NCBI GenBank assembly: GCA_964429355.1
Contig: CAYSCH010000311.1
Coordinates: 1-11,523, forward strand
Length of the DNA: 11,523 nt
DNA from: JAAYAY01 sp964429355
GTDB taxonomy: Bacteria > Planctomycetota > Planctomycetia > Pirellulales > Thermoguttaceae
Reading direction: 5' to 3'
The translations under genes and the position numbers were made by a program. Below, piece after piece: positions 6,736-11,523 of the stretch (within the stretch, counting starts at the first letter, position 1; the number at the start of each line of letters is the position of its first letter). The notes under the pieces were generated by a model. That model worked only from the letters and a program-made list of their open reading frames with translations, had not been told where the DNA came from and did not search any database.

Positions 6736-8848
6736 CACTTACCCTGCAGTTTCCAGATCAGGAGAACAAGAATCGTCAAGGCGATGTAGAGCACGTAGAG
6801 CTGAATCCTCCCGTGCTGGAAACGCCGCAGTTTCGACGCGACCCAGGCGACTGCCGCGAAAAGCGGACCAAACACGTACTGGCCAAAAAGATCCGGAGTC
6901 TCCGACTCAAAACCGGCGTTCTTGGGGAACAGACCTGTCGGCGGGTGCAACACGATCCGCGATCGCAGGAACAAGTGAAACAGAATCAGCAGAGGGCTCG
7001 CAAACGACGATGCCGTGTACTGCATGCGGGGTGTTGGGGCGGCGTAGCCGCAATCCCATGTCGGCACGCGGTTCACCCTGGCAGCAACCTGCAGCCTCCG
7101 CCGACCCCATGACAAAAAGCCTATCGCGACCAGCAGAACCCAGAAGACCAGGCAAACACCCGCGAGCGGCCCGAACGATTGCGGCAGGACCGCAGCAACC
7201 GATTCCCGAGAGGCGGGAGGAACGATCGTCAACACGGCAGGGCGAAAGAGGTAAAGAAAAACGGGCGCGGTCAGGGCAACGGCGAGGCACGCTGCGGCCA
7301 GAGTCACCATCGCCCCACGCATTGCCGGTCCCGCTTCGTGGCCGTGTCGTGCCTGGTCGCTCCGCGGTTCCCCCAGAAACATGCATCCGAAAGCCTTGGT
7401 GAAACACGCCGCCGCCAAGCCGCCGATCAATGCCAGGCCTCCGATGACGAGCACACAAAGCGGGGCCCATGCTACTGTGGAATCCCGTGCCGGATCCGCC
7501 ACACTCAGCAACACGCCGAGATAGATCATCCACTCGCTCACAAAACCATTCAGCGGCGGCAATCCGGAGATGGCACACGCGCCGACGAAGAAAGCTCCGC
7601 CCGTGATCGGCATCGTCTTGAGCAGACCGCCAAGTCGATCGATATCACGAGTTCCGGTGCTGTGCTGCACCGCGCCGGCTCCCATGAACAGCAGACTCTT
7701 GAACAGAGCATGGTTCAAGACGTGAAGAAGCGCGCCGGCAAATCCCAGAAAGGCCATCGCGGGGATCCGATAGCTTATTCCCAGGAGTCCCACTCCCGCA
7801 CCGATCGCGATGATCCCGATGTTCTCGACGCTGTGGTAGGCGAGCAAGCTCTTGATGTCATGCTGAGCGAGCGCGAAGAGAACACCGCCGATCCCCGACA
7901 GGACCCCCACGGCCAGCAGCGTCCAGCCACACCATGACGGCAGATCCGGCAGAAAGGTGATGGTGCGGAGGAGTCCATAGATCCCCGTCTTGATCATCAC
8001 ACCGCTCATCACCGCTGAAACATGGGAAGGCGCGGCCGGATGGGCCTCCGGCAGCCAGACGTGGAGCGGCATGAAACCGGCCTTCGTCCCAAACCCGATC
8101 AGCGCCAGGATGAACAGAGTACCNNNNNNNNNNNNNNNNNNNNNNNNNNNNNNNNNNNNNNNNNNNNNNNNNNNNNNNNNNNNNNNNNNNNNNNNNNNNN
8201 NNNNNNNNNNNNNNNNNNNNNNNGAGTACCCGCAAGTTCGGGATGTACCGCGAAGAGGTCGAATTCGAGGCTTCCGGACGATCGTCCCAGCAGGAGAAAC
8301 AGCACGAGCAGGCACGCCGTTCCCAGGTGCATGGCGACCAGATAGATCCAGCCTGCACGGCGGACCGACTTCTGTCCGTGATCGGTCAACACCAGAAAGA
8401 ACGAAGCCAGCGACATGCCTTCCCAGCAGACAAGGAACAACAGCCCGTTTCGCGCCGCCACGACGAGAAACATGCTTGCCGCCAGCAGATTGAAGAAGAA
8501 CCAGGAAGGTCCGATGCTGGAAGAGGTATACGAACCTTGCATGTAGGAAACGCCATACACTGCCGCGATCGCAACGATGAGGGCAATCGGAAGGATGAAC
8601 GCCGCCGAAAGCGGATCGATACCCAACGCAAGGCTCCCCAGCGGAACCTCCCAGGAGAGAGTCGCTTCAAGTGTTTGTCCCGACCAGAGGACCGCAGCCG
8701 CAGCAACGAGGGTCGACAGGCATCCGGCGACAGCACTGGCGGAGCCCGTCCACGACGCGAGCCTGGGAGCTTTCGACAGGAGCAGGGACAACAATGCCCC
8801 AACCGACAAGATTATCAACCCGGCAGCAAACAGCCACATGGCGAACAC
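6735..8848 (-). CDS. hyfB: HyfB-like antiporter-type membrane subunit, interrupted by an assembly gap
   Basis: The N-terminal 208 residues (8848 to 8224) and the C-terminal part (8123 to 6735) lie on either side of 100 N and in different frames as printed. They belong together: E143 (LVCWEGMSLASF) lies before the gap, and GFGTKAGFMPLHVWLPEAHP, then HDIKSLLAYHSVENIGI, come after it, the ordered motifs of HyfB/NuoL-type proton-conducting subunits. Both gap edges carry gagtacc; overlapping them gives a continuous ORF of 668 residues, near the 672 of E. coli HyfB, reading PELAGTLFILALIGFG across the join. The start is GTG 8848, directly after the regulator stop. ATG 8839 is an alternative, with a weak GTGAG eight bases upstream. 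The C-terminal region (RVPTWDCGY onward) matches the HyfB tail. It is predicted to move protons or sodium. Confidence 0.87.
8124..8223. other. Assembly gap (100 N, nominal length)
   Basis: Exactly 100 undetermined bases inside the HyfB-like gene. The bases just before (8117-8123) and just after (8224-8230) are both gagtacc, which suggests the two contigs overlap and that no sequence is actually missing. Confidence 0.9.
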
Positions 8849-9541
8849 TCACAAGGCAGCAGATGGAGAGGTGGGGATGCTGCGGTCGATCGTCTCGCAG
8901 GCTGCGAGAATCTCATCGCGAGAACCGCGGCGCGATATGACATCCGCAAATTGAGGCCGCTGAAGGGCATGGGAAAGACGCGCCAGCGTGTGCAGATGGG
9001 CCCGCACCGTGGGGCTCAGCATGGTGAATAGCGTGGTCACCGGTTCTCCATCCAACGCGCCGAACTCGACCGGCTGCTTCAGAAAACACAGCGTGACCAT
9101 CGGGCAAGGCACATGCATGACCACCGGATTCCTCGCGTGCGGCATGGCGATTCCACGCCCGATCGCGGTGGAGCCGAGGGACTCGCGAGCGAGGAGCAAC
9201 TGGAGCACGAACTCTCGATCCACCTCTCGCGGCAGGGGCATGACCGATACGGCCGAATGAAGGGCCTCGGTCTTTCCGGTCCCCTCGACCCCGTGATAGA
9301 CGCCTCCTGCCCGAATCGCGTCGGCCAGACTCACCGGCGCGATCCCGCCGCAAGACTCGGCGAACATCTCGGCCGAGAGGTTAATGCCTCGGGAGGTTGC
9401 CCATTCGAGAAGCTCCGCCCGGTTGAATCGATACTGGTCGTTCACCCGGCACGCCGGCAGCTCACCCTGTTTGACCCAGCGATAAACGGTCTTCTCCGAG
9501 ACGTTTAGCAGCTTTGCCGAATCCCGAACACTCAATTCCAT
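8849..9541 (-). CDS. Excisionase/MerR-type HTH fused to a PTS EIIA (PtsN-like) domain
   Basis: 230 residues from ATG 9541, with GGTGA seven bases upstream. Residues 1-50 form a helix-turn-helix of the excisionase family (SVRDSAKLLNVSEKTVYRWV, then RFNRAELLEW). Residues about 70-220 are a PTS EIIA type 2 (nitrogen/fructose) domain. STAIGRGIAMPHAR includes H135, the expected phosphorylated histidine, so phosphoryl transfer from a PTS HPr-like protein is possible. No EIIB or EIIC sugar permease domain is attached or nearby, which points to regulation rather than sugar uptake. Its stop abuts the HyfB-like start without spacing, so it is co-transcribed and is the obvious candidate to sense phosphorylation state and control the redox operon. 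DNA binding and the target site are inferred. An alternative is a non-DNA-binding adaptor acting on the complex itself. Confidence 0.85.
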   Translation of the reverse strand: MELSVRDSAKLLNVSEKTVYRWVKQGELPACRVNDQYRFNRAELLEWATSRGINLSAEMFAESCGGIAPVSLADAIRAGGVYHGVEGTGKTEALHSAVSVMPLPREVDREFVLQLLLARESLGSTAIGRGIAMPHARNPVVMHVPCPMVTLCFLKQPVEFGALDGEPVTTLFTMLSPTVRAHLHTLARLSHALQRPQFADVISRRGSRDEILAACETIDRSIPTSPSAAL

Positions 9542-9616
9542 CGCAGAATCACCAAACGAGCCGAACCGTGGACAAACATTTAAGGTTAGTGATTCTCGGT
9601 CAAATACGCAATAGGC
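9542..9616 (-). promoter_or_regulatory. Control region upstream of the regulator and redox operon
   Basis: This 75-base, AT-richer space separates the C45 hydrolase stop from the regulator start and is the only sizeable gap ahead of the seven-gene cluster, so the operon promoter is likely here. On the minus strand, TTGCGT and TTGACC are candidate -35 elements, but no convincing TATAAT lies at the right distance, so I do not assign a sigma factor. The region also contains an 8-base inverted repeat pair (separate entry) and part of a 12-base palindrome at its left-hand gene border. Confidence 0.4.
9545..9596. promoter_or_regulatory. Inverted-repeat pair, possible operator
   Basis: AGAATCAC at 9545-9552 and its exact reverse complement GTGATTCT at 9589-9596 are separated by 36 bases. 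On the minus strand the start-proximal copy overlaps the regulator's Shine-Dalgarno (GGTGATTCT), and the other lies near where a -35/-10 region would be. This arrangement would suit binding by the HTH protein it precedes, but eight-base repeats can arise by chance in a space this size. Confidence 0.3.
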
Positions 9617-9621
9617 CTATT
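9610..9621. repeat. 12-base perfect palindrome over the C45 hydrolase stop codon
   Basis: AATAGGCCTATT is its own reverse complement and contains the TAG stop (9617-9619) of the C45 hydrolase. It has no loop and no following T-run, so it is not a standard intrinsic terminator. It could be a dimeric protein-binding site or chance. Confidence 0.35.
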
Positions 9622-10828
9622 TCGGGTGGGAGGTATCGGTTAGGGGGAGGCTTCCGTCGCGGGCCGTGTCCGAGAGCCCGGGTGCCTGATGGGCGGTGTA
9701 AAACTCTTTGAGTTCTCCGAGGTTCACGTGGACATAGGGTTCGTCGCATGCAACGCTATCAGGCCCGGCATCGGCCACCCACATATCGAGCGACTCGGGG
9801 ATGAAGATCGCGTTGTGGAGATTGCTGTTCATGGCGACGGGGCGTTTGATGATCTGGATCATTTTCGGCACATCGATCTTCCCGTACTCCTCGTGCAACC
9901 GCTCACTCAGGGCTTTCGCCCTATCGCCTGCCGAGAAGAAGACCACGTCTTCGGGCACGGGGGGCAATTCGGGGTGCTGCTGGCCGGGACGGAGCACCAA
10001 GAGCTCGCCGGGGGTGGCCTTGACTCCGGCGATATTCCGCGAGCGGTCGCTGAGGACATAGTAGTACTCGCAGGTGCGCGGGGTGGTCTCGAGGATCTCG
10101 AGGGCCTGTTCGACGTTGTCGGCCCGCTCCATGATATCTCGGAGGAGAAAGCTCATGGGCATACCGTCCCAGTTGCCCTCACCTCGGCCGCCCATCTCGC
10201 CGACCGCGAGGCCTTTCTCGTTCATGGCAGTGACCGTGCCAATGAAGCCGGCATATCCGAGCGTCATCCAGGCATTGTGGTCCTTGGGCAGGAAGACGCC
10301 GACCAGGGCCGATTCCTGCAAGCCGATATCGCGCATGTAGTCGAGCACTCGGGCGTGGACGACGCGTCCATCGAGGCTGGCCTTTCCCCGGACGGCCACG
10401 CCGGAACAGTGGAACTTCTCCGGGAAGAGGTTGCCGTACCGCCCGTCGAGCCGCGAAATGCCGGCCGCGGCGGCCATGGCATCGCATTCGGCCAGAAAAC
10501 GTTCGGGAAGGTGGGACGCGGTGCGCCGCTGGATCTCGGCCATGTCGTCGAAGAACCACTTTCCGGATTCGGCGGTCGAAGCGCCTCCGACGAGGTACAC
10601 GACTCGCTGGATTGTGATGTGCACCAGATCTTTCAAGAGGGCGCCGTGGGCGGCGCCCATCTCCTCGGGCGTGCCGGAAACGATCAGGACGCGTTTCCCG
10701 TCCAGGCGGCCGAGGAGGCCACAGCCATTGGGGGCATGGGAGACGATCTCCGGAACGGCTGCGGCCACAATGGAACACATCAGGGCGAGGAATACGCCGG
10801 CCACGGTTCGAACCACTCTTGTAATCAT
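9617..10828 (-). CDS. Secreted C45-family autoproteolytic acyltransferase/hydrolase (Ntn-hydrolase)
   Basis: 403 residues from ATG 10828, chosen because GGAG (10835-10838) lies six bases upstream; an in-frame TTG at 10840 overlaps that Shine-Dalgarno and is unlikely. Residues 1 to about 24 form a Sec signal peptide (ITRVVRT, hydrophobic core, cleavage near AAA-VPE). GTPEEMGAAHG (about 52-62) and CSGVAVRGKASLDGRVVHAR (starting at C141) match the peptidase C45 / acyl-CoA:6-aminopenicillanic acid acyltransferase family, where the internal Cys becomes the N-terminal nucleophile after self-cleavage. YAGFIGTVTAMNEKGLAVGE is the typical downstream core. It presumably hydrolyses or transfers amide-linked acyl groups in the periplasm; the substrate is unknown. 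It lies 39 bases after the DUF362 gene and is probably co-transcribed with it. Confidence 0.82.
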   Translation of the reverse strand: MITRVVRTVAGVFLALMCSIVAAAVPEIVSHAPNGCGLLGRLDGKRVLIVSGTPEEMGAAHGALLKDLVHITIQRVVYLVGGASTAESGKWFFDDMAEIQRRTASHLPERFLAECDAMAAAAGISRLDGRYGNLFPEKFHCSGVAVRGKASLDGRVVHARVLDYMRDIGLQESALVGVFLPKDHNAWMTLGYAGFIGTVTAMNEKGLAVGEMGGRGEGNWDGMPMSFLLRDIMERADNVEQALEILETTPRTCEYYYVLSDRSRNIAGVKATPGELLVLRPGQQHPELPPVPEDVVFFSAGDRAKALSERLHEEYGKIDVPKMIQIIKRPVAMNSNLHNAIFIPESLDMWVADAGPDSVACDEPYVHVNLGELKEFYTAHQAPGLSDTARDGSLPLTDTSHPK

Positions 10829-10867
10829 ATCAATCTCCAACGTGTGGAAGGCGATTTGGCGACGCCG

Positions 10868-11523
10868 CTACGATTTGGCCGGCGCGTATGGGTATAAAGC
10901 TTTCTTGACAGAGAGACCAAGGACTTCGATCTTGTTCAATTCATTGGTACCGATGCCGCCGTCGGCAAGGAGCTGCAGGTGGTTGTCGCCCTGGAAGGGA
11001 AACTGCCCGCTCTCGGCCTGGGGATCGAAGCCCATCACGGCTGTGGCCACGGCGTCGGTACAAACTCCATTACGACCGACGAGCATGAGCTTGGGTTCGA
11101 CCAGGGCGATGCCTTCGTTCCAGTGCCCCTCGCCGCCCGAGATGCTGCGAACCCCTTCGACGATGTTCAGATCGCTGGGGCGGGCGCCGAAGATGTCCGC
11201 GGTGATGTTGGGGACGCGGAAATTGCCCATGGCGGGGATGTTGTGGTCGATTTCCTGGGGCACGCCGGCGGGCGGCTTGCCCCGCGCAGCATGGAACATG
11301 GCCGCCCGGTGCATGACGGCGTCTTCACTGGGCCCATCGTCGCCATAGAGGGAACTGGGGGTGATGCCGAAGAAGTTTTTGACCGCGCCGGTCACTCCGG
11401 CGCAGGCGTGTTGCTTGAGCTTGGCCAGCGAGATGAGGACGTCGGTCTTTTCGAATCGGGCATTGATTTCGAAGCCGGGAAAGATGTAGCCTGCTGTGAT
11501 GGCCTTCTCGAAATCCTCGTTGA
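10868..11523 (-). CDS. DUF362 family protein, C-terminal part (partial)
   Basis: 217 residues are visible; the start lies beyond the right edge. From the edge the frame reads DVLISLAKLKQHACAGVT followed by GAVKNFFGITPSSLYG, the hallmark DUF362 segment, then an Asn/Asp-rich region (DHNIPAMGNF, NIVEGVRSISGGEGHWNEG) and VEPKLMLVGRNGVCTDAVATAVMGFDP, also typical of this family. No ferredoxin-type cysteine cluster occurs in the visible part. DUF362 has no firmly established biochemical role; members are often exported or near redox enzymes. It ends at TAG 10868-10870, 39 bases before the C45 hydrolase, suggesting one transcript. Confidence 0.8.
   Translation of the reverse strand, partial: NEDFEKAITAGYIFPGFEINARFEKTDVLISLAKLKQHACAGVTGAVKNFFGITPSSLYGDDGPSEDAVMHRAAMFHAARGKPPAGVPQEIDHNIPAMGNFRVPNITADIFGARPSDLNIVEGVRSISGGEGHWNEGIALVEPKLMLVGRNGVCTDAVATAVMGFDPQAESGQFPFQGDNHLQLLADGGIGTNELNKIEVLGLSVKKALYPYAPAKS

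Noticed and set aside
1346..8848. Respiratory complex I (nuo) operon
   Set aside because: Subunit set and order follow hyf (HyfB, HyfE and fused ferredoxin-NuoB), with no NADH module and no NuoA, J or N.
6735..8848. True frameshift or pseudogene in the HyfB-like gene
   Set aside because: The frame change coincides with a nominal 100-N gap, and overlapping the shared seven bases restores one ORF of normal length.
9610..9621. Intrinsic terminator after the C45 hydrolase
   Set aside because: The palindrome has no loop and is not followed by a T-run on the minus strand.
9689..10897. 402-codon plus-strand open frame over the C45 hydrolase
   Set aside because: It is an antisense shadow with no recognisable domain, whereas the minus strand has signal peptide, ribosome binding site and C45 motifs.

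Overview
The window reads almost entirely on the minus strand. High GC, a Tat-exported GH116-type glycosidase, a DUF362 protein, a C45 acyltransferase and intergenic palindromic repeats all suggest a bacterium of the Planctomycetota or a related PVC or Armatimonadota-like lineage. That assignment is inference; there is no rRNA or marker gene here. Two N runs (10 and 100 bases) show a draft, probably metagenome-derived, assembly.

Layout in the direction of transcription (right to left). At the right edge is the C-terminal part of a DUF362 protein (10868 to beyond 11523). A secreted C45-family Ntn-hydrolase (9617-10828) follows. A 75-base control region then precedes a seven-gene, tightly coupled cluster: an excisionase-type HTH fused to a PTS EIIA domain (8849-9541), HyfB-like antiporter (6735-8848, interrupted by the 100-N gap), HyfC/NuoH-like (5818-6735), HyfE/NuoK-like (5172-5813), HyfF-like antiporter (3644-5167), a NuoC-NuoD/HyfG-like large subunit (2136-3647), and a fused ferredoxin plus NuoB-like small subunit (1346-2122). 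About 500 gene-free bases (841-1345) hold a cluster of short palindromic repeats. The start of a Tat-exported GH116/GBA2-type glycosidase (1-840) runs off the left edge.

The main system looks like a group 4 membrane-bound [NiFe] hydrogenase (Hyf/Hyc), but the large subunit has lost both CxxC pairs that bind the NiFe site and ends without a maturation tail. The N2-type iron-sulfur site, two ferredoxin clusters and the membrane proton-channel residues are kept. This matches the energy-converting hydrogenase-related (Ehr) complexes, which lie between group 4 hydrogenases and complex I. The natural reading is an ion-translocating, ferredoxin-like redox complex with an unknown electron acceptor or donor, placed next to an EIIA-linked transcription regulator. 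The two halves of the HyfB-like gene are in different frames as printed, but the gap edges share seven bases; merging them gives one continuous ORF of family-typical length, so the gap is probably artificial.
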